A DNA stretch of 64,000 bases, from contig JALQBC010000012.1 in the NCBI GenBank assembly GCA_023375675.1, positions 496,001 through 560,000 of the forward strand, written 5' to 3'. Origin of the DNA: Cytospora piceicola (Eukaryota > Ascomycota > Sordariomycetes > Diaporthales > Cytosporaceae). The position numbers and the translations under genes are program-made. The notes below the pieces were generated by a model. The model ran no database searches, had not been told where the DNA came from, and worked only from the letters and a program-made list of their open reading frames with translations. Positions 35,833 to 46,564 of the stretch are shown piece by piece (position 1 is the stretch's first letter; the number at the start of each line of letters is the position of its first letter).

Positions 35833-37279
35833 GCTCGGACCGGCCCGTTGGTGGCGACAATAGGACGGCCCACGTTCAAGTCTGTTGGACTGTCTCTAGA
35901 GCAGTTGTCGGGAAATCCCGAGAATACGTTTCGAGCACGTACTGTTGTAGTCCGATACGAATTGGGAGAGTACCGTAGCAGAGACAAGAAATCGGAGGGG
36001 AGGCTGTGGGGAGGGGCGGGACTTGGTGGCTGTATTGTCGATCTACGTACTTAGGTAGGTATCGTAGATGGGTTTCGAAGGACTATCCAGGTAGTACCTC
36101 CCTCCAGAGGATGATCGACCGTGTGCGATCAGGTGCTGTCAGACCGATGTATTTCGTGGAGGGAGATGAGGTGAGGAAGTCAGTATAAAAGCGCAAATAG
36201 GGCTAAGTCCAAGCACAAGTTGAGCAATTGTCGCGAGAGAAAGACAGAGGTCAAGATGCGCGTTCAACGAGATAAAGAAAGCTGCAAAGTTTGGGCTGTG
36301 CCATTCCTTTGAACTCCATAATTGGAAATCCTGGGGGAGGCTCAGCGACTGGGATGGTACGGCCTGTATGGTATAATGCGTGGTACGGTAATAAGGGTAC
36401 GTGGACACACCGTCTGCCTTCCAACCTCCTGGGCCAGGTGGGTGGGAGGGTTTTGGGTGTCCAGTTAGTTGCTCATGTTGACAGGTACTTAAGTACTTAG
36501 GTATGTACTTAGGTAAGTACCTAGTACTTTGTGACTCGGTGGAGACGGTCGGCCGTTAGATTCGGATCCGACCGTCGCGTGCTAAGAAGGCTTGAAACGG
36601 GGTGTGCACGCGCAGGTACTCAGGTACTGTGTACCTAAGGTAGCACAGCTCTGATTATAAATTGTAATCGCGTCAGACTTCCTAGCTTATACATACCTAG
36701 GTAGTACATCCACGAGGCACTTGTATGTGCCCAGGTGTATACACATCACCTTAGGAGCACATAACGGTTTTGCTCCCGTTCGACGGCCGGTCTTTCGTCC
36801 GTCTTATATTCCAAGACCTACACTACCTGGGTACTAAGTAGGTACTTAACTACCTCCTAAAGTACTTACTCCGGAAAACCCTCTTCATTACAGCCTTGAC
36901 TACCTGTCACGGCACTCTGAGCCAAGAAAAGGCTCCGTGATCCAAAGCATGGACACCACTGTCAGATTGTTTCCGTTCGGGAAAGGTGGTCATCTGAGCC
37001 TCGCGCGAGCTCCTTTTCATTTTATCTGCCTCATCCAGGCCGAACAAGACCGCGGGCGATACATCTCTGCGTCGGCCAGTCTTTCGGGTGGAGCGCGGCG
37101 ACGTCTCCCTGGGGTTGATCAGCCATATTACCTGCAGTAGTAGTATGGCCTGAGTTTCGACCACGACAGGTGTGAATTTTTGTTAGCAATGCACTTGAGT
37201 GTTGCATGCTTATATAAAGGATGTATGTTTCTGACTTGGTACATAAGTAACAACTCGCACCAGCCTACTCAAGTCTACC
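35833..37279. other. Intergenic region rich in ACCTAGGT/AAGTACTT palindromic motifs
   Basis: 1.4 kb upstream of the zinc-cluster gene. It holds the densest group of the palindromic motif in the window: near 36050, 36483-36530, 36615-36650, 36697 and 36828-36868. TATAAAA at about 36184 and TATATAAAG at about 37210 lie on the + strand but have no recognised gene downstream. No coding feature supported. Confidence 0.5.
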
Positions 37280-37699
37280 TCACGCCTCTGTGCGGATCAG
37301 TTTCACCCGATCCGCATCTTTCATCCTCAGAAGGATCTCCAAGTTCACATTATTGATACACTTGATGAGTCGCCTCCTGGCAGCTTCGTTCCCTTCGCCG
37401 TACCCCTTCTTCACCCCCAAACGGTGGGCTTTGAAAATGCACGCAAGCACTGCCACCGCCTCGACCTTGGAAAACTTCGCCCCTGGACAATTTTGGAGGA
37501 GGACCATTGAATAGGAAGCCGATCGAGGAGTCCCCAAACGTGGCTCTGCAAGAATACCCAGAAGAAAGTTGACCGGGTCGATGGGTAGTCTCACAAGAAG
37601 GATGTTCAAAGCGCGAGCTTTGCGAACATTGATCTCCAGGCAAACGATGCTTCAGGCCAAGTAGGCCAGCGCGAAGCCAACCACGGGCTGGAATAACAT
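37280..37699 (-). pseudogene. Internally deleted cytochrome P450 relic
   Basis: Two P450 pieces sit side by side. The 3' piece keeps the heme-cysteine block NCPGAKFSKVEAVAVLACIF and the usual C-terminal text (INNVNLEILLRMKDADRVKL) before a stop at 37280. Directly upstream is text typical of the N-terminal region: VMLFQPVVGFALAYLA, an in-frame stop, then CLEINVRKARALNI, VRLPIDPVNFLLGIL and, after a small frameshift, VWGLLDRLPIQW. About 400 residues between these two regions, including the I-helix and the ExxR motif, are missing. The relic therefore carries a stop, a frameshift and a large internal deletion, and cannot encode an enzyme. The exact 5' limit is approximate. The heme piece is certain in type; the N-terminal piece is my reading of family-like text. 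Confidence 0.68.
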
Positions 37700-39296
37700 G
37701 ACCGCGATACTGTGATGAAGAGAAGGTGAGAGCACAACTGTGTTGTGGCCTGAGTCGTGTTGAAGATGCTGTCAGAGTAATAAGCCACTCATGGCAAGGC
37801 TTTTCGACACCGCTAACTAAAGTGTGGACTATTTGGAAATACGTTGGCTTCAACAAGTAGCCGTTCATTGTTGTGACGAACCATTTTGATGAACCAACAG
37901 CTCGACGCTACTGTGATTCTTCCAGAAGTCCCACTTACCCTACGACATACCAACCACGCACAGAAGTGATGCGTAGGTATTTCAATTGATTTCCCTCGGG
38001 CCGGGCTATTTGCTGAGCGATATCACAGTCGTTTTGTCTCTGACATACCTGCTCTTTCCCCGCTGACAGGCATATGCCATATGGGGATACTTGATTGTCT
38101 GGGAGTATTGAGTACGCTCTTTGTTCGCAGGCCGTATCTTACAATCTTATGAAACCTCATAACTACTCCCCTTCGACGGCCTCTAATGAACGTGTCTGCA
38201 GAGTAACAGTAGGATTACGACTGATACCTCCCCAAGGGATGGCGGGGTTTGTTCTGGTCCCCTCGAGGAGCCTGACAAGCCAGAACGCCCTTACATCGCT
38301 CTTCACTGTGCAGGTCCGCCGACATACGCCACTGACTGCATGGCGACCTCACCTGTCAAAGAAACACCTCGAAACGACTCGCTGTTCGCTGTGAGGCCGT
38401 TATGGGTTGAACCTCCTCTCGAGGCTCCACTATGAAAATACTTGGACTCGGTCTCGCGAGCTTCAAAAGATCTCGGACCCCTTTCCAAGTATCTCGAGCC
38501 AAAGGGTTCGCTGTGACGGCTTAGTATTAAGAGTTAAAGGCACAGATTCAACAAGTCAGGCTGTTTCCATCTGGAGACCATTTTACTACATACAGGCTCA
38601 AATCCCTGGGGCTGAGTGGTTGCGATTCCGGTCCACAATGATGGGTAGGTTGGAAGTTAAAACGCTCTATCTATTCATTCAATATTATATATCAATGATT
38701 TGACCTTTTCCATAGACGAATATCACCGTCCGGGTGACATGGAAAGCAAATCGAGCCTTGGGACTCGCTGTCTCTTCCCTTCACGTCGCCAGATTCCGAA
38801 AGCCGTCCACCGATATTACACAGGTGATCAAAGGTGTTACCGGATATGAACGGTCCTCCATACGCTCGCTGCGGCCGCAGTTCCCCGACACCATGCTTGC
38901 CATGATTGGACAGCGCAGATGCTTGCTCACACACCCCGCTGAATAACCTGATTACTTCTTCTGGCCTGGTCGCTGTCCCAAAATGGCATCGTCACCATAG
39001 ATCCAGAGCGTAGATGCCACCCCAGCGAGTCTCGCGGCTGCTTTCACGGGCTCCTCTCGCATAACGATGCCCGTTTTCCAGCCTGTCAGTCGTCCGACTT
39101 CCTCTTTAGATGGCAAGGATGTCTTCGCCACGGCTTGTCGTCTTATTCAGCTCCACTGGAGCCAGGCAACGGGACAAGGGGGGAGGGGGAGACAGATATA
39201 TGAGGAGGATGCTCTGGCTTTTGGAATGTCATCTGGGTTGATTGGGACCATATCCTCTCCAGCGGGTCTCACTTCCTGAAAAGAGACTGACCAAAG
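37700..39296. other. Intergenic region between the P450 relic and the bZIP gene
   Basis: 1.6 kb with no supported reading frame. It must contain the bZIP promoter near its right end. I see no further P450 pieces. Confidence 0.5.
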
Positions 39297-40300
39297 ATGG
39301 CAGAGCAACAAGCCCCTTCAGGTGACAGGCCGTCCTTTGCAACGTTCTGGAGGAACAGCCAGAATGAATCAACTGTCAAGAAGCTCAAATTCGTCGAGAG
39401 CGTTCCCGGCCAGCTGAGTACCAAAGGTATGTGGAACAAAAACTGTCATTACAGGCCGTGGTCTCTCTTCTTATATTGGAGCCCTGCTGTAGCCTTGCTC
39501 GACCAAGATGGGGGGGCTTGGTTTGGCGCTATGCGTGATACCAGAACCTCAATCCGGCAACAAAGATTTGTCACAGCACACTCCTCAAGGGCCAGCTCTC
39601 CAGTCGACACACGGGAAACAAGCAACATGCATAAGCACTTCAAGGCTGCTCGGGAGATACATCACAACGCATCTCTTGCCCTCTGCACGATTCATAATCA
39701 AGTCCTTCCTGTCACACCGAGCTAACAAAGACATATCCTACAGTGGAAAAGAACCAAGAGTCAGAGAAAGTGGCCAAGAACAAGCGGCGGGCCCAGGTCC
39801 GAAAGGCCCAGGTCCAGCACCGCCAGCGCAAGGCCAACTACGTCAAGCAGCTCGAGGAAAACATCGCCGGCATCCGGGACCAGATCGCGGACGCCGAGGG
39901 GGGCCGCCAGAGGCTGATGAGCGAGAACGAGGCCATCCGTGCCCAGCTCGCGGGGCCGGCAGGTCTCGACCAAGCAGTCGTTCCGGGGCTCGAGTTCGCC
40001 CCGATGCCGTCTTATGTACCCATACTGGAAGGCGAGATTCCCATACAGGGCTTTGATATCGACCCCAACTTCGATATGGATTATTCCCTCCTGGATCCGA
40101 ACCTGGACGAGTACATGAACACTGCTACTACCGCCTTCAACACCTTCGAAATGTCGTCTTGCACCAATTCGGGGTCGGGTTCTTCCGCGTATGGCTCGCC
40201 TCAATTCATGGGCAGCAGTGATACCAGCAGTCCCTATCCATTCATACCCGAGATGGCTACCGACCAACCGCAGCAGGCCATGAACTTGTTCCTGGCATGA
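39297..40300 (+). CDS. bZIP transcription factor with atypical basic region
   Basis: Exon 1 (39297-39426) and exon 2 (39744-40300) join to 228 residues across a 317 bp intron (GTATGT donor, CAG acceptor), which is long for this genome. The basic region KNKRRAQVRKAQVQHRQRK (about residues 55-73) is followed by ANYVKQLEENIAGIRDQI, a short leucine-zipper-like coil. Aligned to AP-1-type fungal bZIPs (RRAQNRAAQRAFR), the invariant asparagine of the N-x7-R signature is valine (Val62, with Arg70 at the correct spacing). I recall other fungal bZIP proteins with similar QHRQRKANY text, so this is probably a subfamily trait and not damage. The C-terminal half is acidic and aromatic (DIDPNFDMDYSLLDPNLDEY), a possible activation domain. 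It converges on the DUF7820-type gene 326 bp away. Confidence 0.82.
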
Positions 40301-40626
40301 GTTTAGAAATCAAAAACAGTACCTAATAATGGAAGAGCATTGGTTACAGGATGCAAGTGGGACTGGAAGGGCAGGGTACTGTCAACCTACAGCTTGTGGG
40401 TCAGGAGGACACCTCAGAGTTGAGCGTTACTGTTATAATCACTAGGGCGCACTGGCGGATTTGTTTATGTGTATGTATTATTAATGTTTTTGTTCGTCCC
40501 GGTCAAAGGGTCTCAACATACTCAGCGCTCAGAAGATCTCGTGCAGACTCAATAGGGCTCGGCCCGTGAAGTCTACCTAACAGACCTAGTCTTGTCTTTT
40601 TTTCCCACTTAAACTCCTCCCAGTCT
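40301..40626. other. Convergent 3' region between the bZIP and DUF7820-type genes
   Basis: 326 bp between facing stop codons; nothing else seen. Confidence 0.5.
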
Positions 40627-43600
40627 TCAAGTCAGACTCTCATCCGTGGAGCCATCGTCATTCACCCAGTTCACCCACTCGCACTTACAGCCACCCGTGC
40701 CGCCATCAATGCCACCATAGCTGAGATCCCCATCAGGCAGTCTAGGGTTGATGACCGCGCTGCCGTAACCGATATCGTTGGTGAAGAGTCTGGCGTCGGT
40801 GGTATTGACGTGCTGGTCGGCCTCAACACCGTACGCAAAGAAGCTCTTCAGGTCCAGGTCCCCGCCGTGCGTGTCCTCGCCGATCGTGATCGGGTAGGGG
40901 AACGTCCCCGGCATGGTCGTCGCCGAGACGTCCGCGGCGGGGGCGGCGCCGCCCATGAGCCGCGTGCTGTTGCCCTTCTGCGTCCAGATCTTGACGACGA
41001 ACCGCGTCTGCTTCCAGCTGGCGATCCAGTTGGCGTTGGTCTCCCTCGAGCCGCCGGCGGCGTCGGATGAGGCGGTCCCGTTGTCCATGGACTCCAGGTA
41101 GATGGTCTTGTCGAAATGGACGTAGAACCCGTAGTGCTCCGTGGGGAGGCCGCGGTCGTACAGGCGCAGCGGCTGCTGGAAGGGGTAGGGGCGCAGCTGG
41201 GCGGCCGCGCCGGTGCCGTCCTCGTTGAGGAGGGGCGCTGGGAGGTGGTCTGACAGGGTGTCAGTCGAGTCGGTGCCCGAGCCGATTCCGTTGACTGAGC
41301 CGCGCTTGGTCTTGGATGCATCTTTTCCGGGGAGCATGTTAGGGCCCGCGCTGCTGCTGACATTCTTGAAGAAGCTGATATAGAACGGGGTCGGCTCGCC
41401 GGCTTTCTCGTCAGATACGATGCCGTCCGTGGTATTCCCTAAGAACCACATTTCGTCGAAAGAAGGAGGGTCGGGACTGGGTGCAATGCCGATATCGTAG
41501 AGGATGCTTGACCGCCGGTTCAGGGTGGAATCACTGTCAATGAGCAGCTCGTTGTTGCTTGGGCTGCTAAGACTGCCCCCTTCACTGTCATCTGTACTCT
41601 TCGCCGCATCAGAGGTCGAGGTACCGGTTGCGGATGTTTCCTTGGTGGGTGTATTGGTCGCGGATTCATCTATCGTAGAGGTATGCGTCGTGGAGGTAGC
41701 CGCGTTGGCACTTGCGGAAGGAGTGGGTGGGGTACTATTCGGGATGTCCCAGAGCTGGCGGGTGCTGTTGTCATACTGGATCTGAAGGATGAACTCAGGC
41801 CGGTTTGCATCGTACGGCTCATTGGCGGCCTGCTGCTCGGGAGGCAGAGAACAGCTCCAGATTGCAGAGGGAGAAACGCAGCCGTCAACAGCCTCTGAGT
41901 TGTCTGGTGCCACGACTGTCGCCAGACCAGTAGGGATGGGCGGGAAGCCGGTAAGGTTTAGCCAAACAGACTCTGTTGCTGATCCGGCAGAAGCTGAGGC
42001 AGAAGAGGAGGCAGAAGAGGAGGCAGCAAAGGAGGCAGAAGAGGAGGCAGAAGAGGAGGCAGAAGAGGAGGCAAAAGAGGAGGCAGAAGCGGAGGCAGCG
42101 GCAGCGGCAGCGGCAGCGGTAGGGGAGGATGCTGTGTCGCGAGTCGCACCAGCAACTCGGCGAGTAAGCTCTATGCCCAACACAACACCTAGGGTCACCA
42201 GCAGCAACAAGACGGCAAGGCAGACCCAAAGCCAAACACGTCTGCGCTGCCGGCCCTCGCGACCCGAGCGACCGTAGCATCCGTCAAAGCAAGCGCGCCC
42301 CTTCCAGAAGCCACCAGCCCTCCTGGCGTAGTACTCCTCCTTCTCATGTCGGCGCCTCGTTCGCTCGACCTTCGCCGCGGCTGTACTACCCTGCACGTCT
42401 GGGAACTGAGCGTGCGCCACGTACGTGCCGATGGGTCGGTCAGGCAGCGGGACGGCCGGTGTCAGCGGGACATCAATCATCTTGATGCCACCCTGTGAGG
42501 TCATGCAGCCATCTAGACCAGGGCTAGGCTGTGGCGAGGATGGGTACTGGCTGGCTAGGGGATGCGAGGGTGGAAAAATAGGGCGAATTTTCACGGCCTG
42601 AGCCTGCTTATAGGATGGCTCACGCTCGTAAGGGGGTGGCATCTCGACATGGGAGCTGTCCTCTTCCATCACGACGCGAGACTTCTCAGAGTGGGACTCG
42701 TGTTGATTGTCTTGAGTAGACGGTGGTGAGCGCGATGACGATGCAATTGGTGGCGTCGGCAGTCGAATGACGGGAACTGTAAAGGGTGGTGGGCACACCG
42801 TTGCCGACGTTGTCAACACGAGTGAGCCTGTTTCATTTCGCGACTGAGGAACCTGCAATGTGGTTTTCTCGTCCCTGTCTTTCCACCAGTCGTCTGCAGA
42901 AGGAGTCGAAGCCTCATTGTCAACCTGCGACGTGGGGCTGAAGCGTTCTCTAAAAGGTGTTTTGATGTGATCCCACCAGCCAGATCGAGATTGGGTCGTC
43001 CCTGGCGAAAGCTTTGAAGTGGCAGATGCGGGCGACTTATGACCATCCTCTTCAAACAAGGTCACTGGCGTGAAGCTGTCATCATCATCGATGTCGTTTT
43101 TCGAAAGCCTGGCCTTGATTGGGTTCTTGAAGGGGGCTGGCACAGCAGGCACAGGAGGCGCCGATACATCAGGAAAGCCATAAGACTGCGAGTATAAACT
43201 CGAGGCGATTTGGGGGCGCCGAGATGGAGACAAGCCATCTTCTGTGTCAGGGGACCAGGCTGACTGGGTATGTTGGTTGTAATGGTTGTGAAAAGGGTTT
43301 GTCGAAGGCTGGTTGACTGCCAATCTGTCCATGGGAGTGGCGACCACAGCAGTCTGTGGGCTGATGTCCCTTCCAGCCATGTCGTCCTCAGGACAGGAGA
43401 AGCCAATGACTATTTTGCTACCATCAGCAGCAGTAGCTCCTTTGGGCGTTGTCATTTTTGCAGAAGATGGACTGTTCTTCAGCCAAGCCCAGTTACCCAT
43501 TGACGCTGATGAGGGCGAGCCTTCCAAGGCTCTCAGAGCATTGGCATCAACAAACTTGGCTGCTGTCTCCTGGCTGGCATAAGGTTCAGGAGCTGGGTCC

Positions 43601-43905
43601 ACGAGCTGGGCGATGTGGTGATGTCCTTTTTTGAATCTGGTCATATCGGTGACCAACTTGATTCCCGCTTTGGCATTTTGAGCCTGCTGTCGCTTGCGTG
43701 ACCGGACTCTCTGTATTTTCGGGTTCGATTGCCTTGGTTTCGACGACCGATTTGTTGTGCGCTGGTATGTTCTCGCTGAGAGGCGTTTCTCTGATGAAGC
43801 AGTATGGCGCTCATCGTCCGTCCAGTCCTCCCATTCTTCCCTCTCATTTCCATAATCGAGAGGGGTTTTGGCCATGGCCTTGTGCAAGGATCTCAGATCC
43901 TCCAT
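40627..43905 (-). CDS. Large single-pass membrane protein, DUF7820 type, function unknown
   Basis: An intron-free gene of 1,092 residues. Residues 1 to about 555 are polar and disordered, basic near the start (SKPRQSNPKIQRVRSRKRQQ) and rich in Pro/Ser. One membrane segment (VWLWVCLAVLLLLVTLGVVLG) lies near residues 558-580 after a basic stretch, so the N-terminal half is probably cytosolic. Beyond it come a Ser/Ala repeat, then WLNLTGFPPIPTGLATVVAP, CVSPSAIWSCSLPPEQQ, RPEFILQIQYDNSTRQLWDI and several N-glycosylation sequons, suggesting an extracellular or wall-facing domain. This layout matches fungal proteins labelled DUF7820, sometimes named 'glycoprotease family'; no protease motif is visible here and I do not assign one. 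The ATG at 43905 is the first of the frame; MAKTP ten codons on is an alternative. Confidence 0.8.
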   Translation of the reverse strand: MEDLRSLHKAMAKTPLDYGNEREEWEDWTDDERHTASSEKRLSARTYQRTTNRSSKPRQSNPKIQRVRSRKRQQAQNAKAGIKLVTDMTRFKKGHHHIAQLVDPAPEPYASQETAAKFVDANALRALEGSPSSASMGNWAWLKNSPSSAKMTTPKGATAADGSKIVIGFSCPEDDMAGRDISPQTAVVATPMDRLAVNQPSTNPFHNHYNQHTQSAWSPDTEDGLSPSRRPQIASSLYSQSYGFPDVSAPPVPAVPAPFKNPIKARLSKNDIDDDDSFTPVTLFEEDGHKSPASATSKLSPGTTQSRSGWWDHIKTPFRERFSPTSQVDNEASTPSADDWWKDRDEKTTLQVPQSRNETGSLVLTTSATVCPPPFTVPVIRLPTPPIASSSRSPPSTQDNQHESHSEKSRVVMEEDSSHVEMPPPYEREPSYKQAQAVKIRPIFPPSHPLASQYPSSPQPSPGLDGCMTSQGGIKMIDVPLTPAVPLPDRPIGTYVAHAQFPDVQGSTAAAKVERTRRRHEKEEYYARRAGGFWKGRACFDGCYGRSGREGRQRRRVWLWVCLAVLLLLVTLGVVLGIELTRRVAGATRDTASSPTAAAAAAAASASASSFASSSASSSASSSASFAASSSASSSASASAGSATESVWLNLTGFPPIPTGLATVVAPDNSEAVDGCVSPSAIWSCSLPPEQQAANEPYDANRPEFILQIQYDNSTRQLWDIPNSTPPTPSASANAATSTTHTSTIDESATNTPTKETSATGTSTSDAAKSTDDSEGGSLSSPSNNELLIDSDSTLNRRSSILYDIGIAPSPDPPSFDEMWFLGNTTDGIVSDEKAGEPTPFYISFFKNVSSSAGPNMLPGKDASKTKRGSVNGIGSGTDSTDTLSDHLPAPLLNEDGTGAAAQLRPYPFQQPLRLYDRGLPTEHYGFYVHFDKTIYLESMDNGTASSDAAGGSRETNANWIASWKQTRFVVKIWTQKGNSTRLMGGAAPAADVSATTMPGTFPYPITIGEDTHGGDLDLKSFFAYGVEADQHVNTTDARLFTNDIGYGSAVINPRLPDGDLSYGGIDGGTGGCKCEWVNWVNDDGSTDESLT
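41985..42120. repeat. Coding minisatellite in the DUF7820-type gene
   Basis: On the + strand the sequence repeats GAGGCAGAA-like units with GAG/GCA/GCG triplets. On the coding strand it gives a Ser/Ala run (SSASSSASSSAS and similar). Such tracts change length easily between strains. Being purine-rich on one strand, it also opens a Glu/Ala frame on the + strand (41789-42277), which I do not consider a gene. Confidence 0.8.
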
Positions 43906-46311
43906 TTTTGCAATGCAATGTTCACAGAAAGTTTGTTTTGGAAAGAGTGAAGTGTTGAAAGGTAAGATGTTCTCATCAAGAGACCAGGGTTGTGAATTGA
44001 AAGTTTGGTATGTTAAATCGACTAGAGATGAGGTGTCGAGGAGGATATGTTTTTGGACAAATGGTCTCGCTCGGCGTCCCAGGTCGAGTTTGCAGGTGAA
44101 AAAGATTAGGACAATTACTTGTTCGAGATCAAACGTCTTAGATTAGGCAGAATGGCGTAGAGCCGATGGAGAAAAATATGAGAGAGAGAGGGGGAGAGAG
44201 AATGAGAAGGACAATAGGAAAAGCGCCATTCAACAGAACAATGGGAAGGCTGCCATTGAGCGAGCAACAGAAGCTGATTCAAGATGGAAATAAAGCAGGA
44301 CAAAGAACAATAGGAAGACAGACCATTCGAGTTGACTGACACAACGGGTGGAGATCTGAGTGCCCGTCCCTACTATCAGAGCATATGTGTGTATGTCCTG
44401 CACACGAAAGAGGAAACTCGTGGCATTGCAGCTAGCATCCATGTTCACAACACAGTCTAGATGTCGGGGTTGAATGTTTGACGATGAGCCAGTTCTGACT
44501 GGTTCGACTGGCGCAGACGTCCCCTGACGAATCTCGCCAATTGATGCAAATGGGTCCAAGGGCGACAAGAAGTGCATGAGTACATATGACGGCGCTTAAT
44601 CGCTTTCCGACGATGAAAGGCGATGAAAGGCTGCAGGGTTACGCTGTCAAGGTTGATGATAATGCTTTGGGAAAGGTTCTATTGTTTGTGAGAAGTTTAG
44701 CGCTGGAGTTGGAAAGTCGTGATGAAGATTGGTCGTGGTGGTCGAGGGGGTCCCGCTATTAAGTCTTGGGTGTAAGATGATTGGCTAGTCAACGCGCATT
44801 GGTCTCTTTCCAAGCGACCTTCACTCACCAATCGGTCTAGCCCAGTTCGACCACAATGGCGCTTGGATGCAGTCTTTACCCCCTGCAGATGTGTCCCTGC
44901 AGATTTCCTCTGTCTTCGGGATGGCAGTGTACTGTAGTAGATCGAGGAAGGGTTTCAGTGAGTGGCGCATGTTGAATTACAAAGTTTCAAAGACAGAGAA
45001 AAAGACCTGATCATCATTTGTTGAGTGACGCATCGGTAGTGTGCCCGTTCGTATAGACTGGATCAATCGGCCCTGTTGCCCGCCACCATGCAAACGGCTT
45101 GTCTAGGTTTGATTGCTTGCGCTTTTGGACGAAGTCGGGGGGACTCACAGCTACACACTTGAGAAGGTAGTATCTCAGCGTATTTGGGTTCTGGCTGAGG
45201 TACTGAGTATGCCCTTTTTTCACCTGGGCGCATGCGCACACACACACACACACATCCACAAGACCCTCGACCAGCCAGCCATATCCGACCCTAGCAAGCT
45301 TTGAACACATGTCTCTCCTTCAGGCACCATTGCATCTCTGATCTATCAAACCAGAGGAACTGGATGGAGCACCCCAAGTTTACACATGAAATGGCAGCAG
45401 CTTCCGAACCAAGATGAACCAAGGAGCGATCGAAAGAGGAACCCTCCGAGGATGGAGAGCATATCGGTTCCCAAAGGCGCAAGTCGATGTGATGAAATTT
45501 CGAGTCAGAACCACCCCGCCGGAGAATGCTAGTAATACTTCCATCCCAGGACTCATTGATTTGCATTGATATGCCATGATCATGAACACTTTCATATTCG
45601 TCGTAAGTTACTAAACGAAGCGTAACTTTTAAAAGGTTCTAAGGCGGTGATGCGGCTTCCGCTCTTCAATCCTCGCATTGACGGATTGATTGCAGGGATA
45701 CTCCGGTGTTCGAAAATACCGGAATAGCGACACAGGGTGCAGTGGGGAGGTCAACCTGGATGGAGCACCTAAAAAAGAAGCTAACGTCACTGCCATGAAG
45801 AAGGCTAAAACCAAGCTTTGGGCCAAGCCCACTGCAATGTTCCACTCAGCCCTGCCAAGGAAAACCGTCTTTTTACGGACTGACGGAGCAGAAAGGTGAA
45901 AAAGAGGGAGGGGCTTTTCTCTGTCAAAGCAAATGGAAAGCGACCGGCACGCGGACTTGAATTTTGAAAATTCCAGTTGTCGACTTGTATCGAGGATCGA
46001 GGTATCTTCTAAGTATACAAAAGCAGCAACGCCTTGATTTGTTTCCCTTCTCATAGTATCGTAAATATGACCGCCCCACCCACCGACCGGCTCATCATGG
46101 CATTCGTGGTAGATCCTGACCAACATCTTCGGAGGATGTCCTGACATCGGGAAGTGCCAATCACCTGCATGGAAAAGGTGTTGAGATGATCCCATGTATA
46201 ACCTCCGCCTTGCTTCGCGTGGTTCGGATTGGTGACGGCGATCGATCGTTAGAGCATATTGTTTGTTGTAGTTGTCGTTGTCGTCGTTGTTGGTTGTTGG
46301 TTGTTGGTTGT
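43906..46311. other. Intergenic region upstream of the DUF7820-type gene
   Basis: 2.4 kb with no convincing coding region. It holds a GA-rich tract near 44178-44205, a (CA)9 run at 45237-45254, and a GTT-rich tract (46263-46311) that would lie in the 3' untranslated region of the small cysteine-rich gene. Open frames at 45629-46321 (- strand) look like chance. Confidence 0.5.
45237..45254 (+). repeat. (CA)9 microsatellite
   Basis: Nine uninterrupted CA units in intergenic DNA. Confidence 0.95.
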
Positions 46312-46564
46312 TCACCAGCATCCGCAGCTCTCACCAATGCCACAGCAGCTGCAAGACTCTGAGCAGCCTCCGCGCAGGTTCATCTCCTCAGAGCCAGAGT
46401 TCATTTGGGGCTGGGTCTCCTGTAGCCGTGGTATATTAGACAAGCCGAGGGAAGACAGTAGTGGTACGTGGACATCGGGAACTTACGGGCTGCTGGGCGA
46501 CAACACCAGATGGGGTGAGAACCTCCATGGGCTGCTGCTGGGTGGGAGCGTTGACCTCAGGCAT
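46312..46564 (-). CDS. Small cysteine-rich protein, 61 residues, two exons
   Basis: Exon 1 (46564-46487, 26 codons) and exon 2 (46419-46312, 35 codons plus stop) are joined across a 67 bp intron with a GTAAGT donor, a TCTAAT branch-like site and a CAG acceptor, both in phase 0. The product begins MPEVNAPTQQQPMEVLTPSG and ends CSESCSCCGIGESCGCW. Six cysteines and three glycines crowd the last 17 residues, after a Gln/Pro/Glu-rich hydrophilic part. There is no signal peptide or membrane segment, so it should be intracellular. The Cys-x3-Cys-x-Cys-Cys-x5-Cys-x-Cys pattern could bind metal, as in metallothioneins, but it matches no family I can name. The start has a good context (CATCATGCC). The clean intron and in-frame cysteine block are the evidence that the gene is real. 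Confidence 0.68.

Noticed and set aside
41789..42277. Glu/Ala-repeat open frame on the + strand
   Set aside because: It is the antisense of the Ser/Ala minisatellite in the DUF7820-type gene.
45629..46321. 230-codon open frame on the - strand
   Set aside because: It overlaps the 3' side of the small cysteine-rich gene in another frame and has no domain or conserved-looking text.
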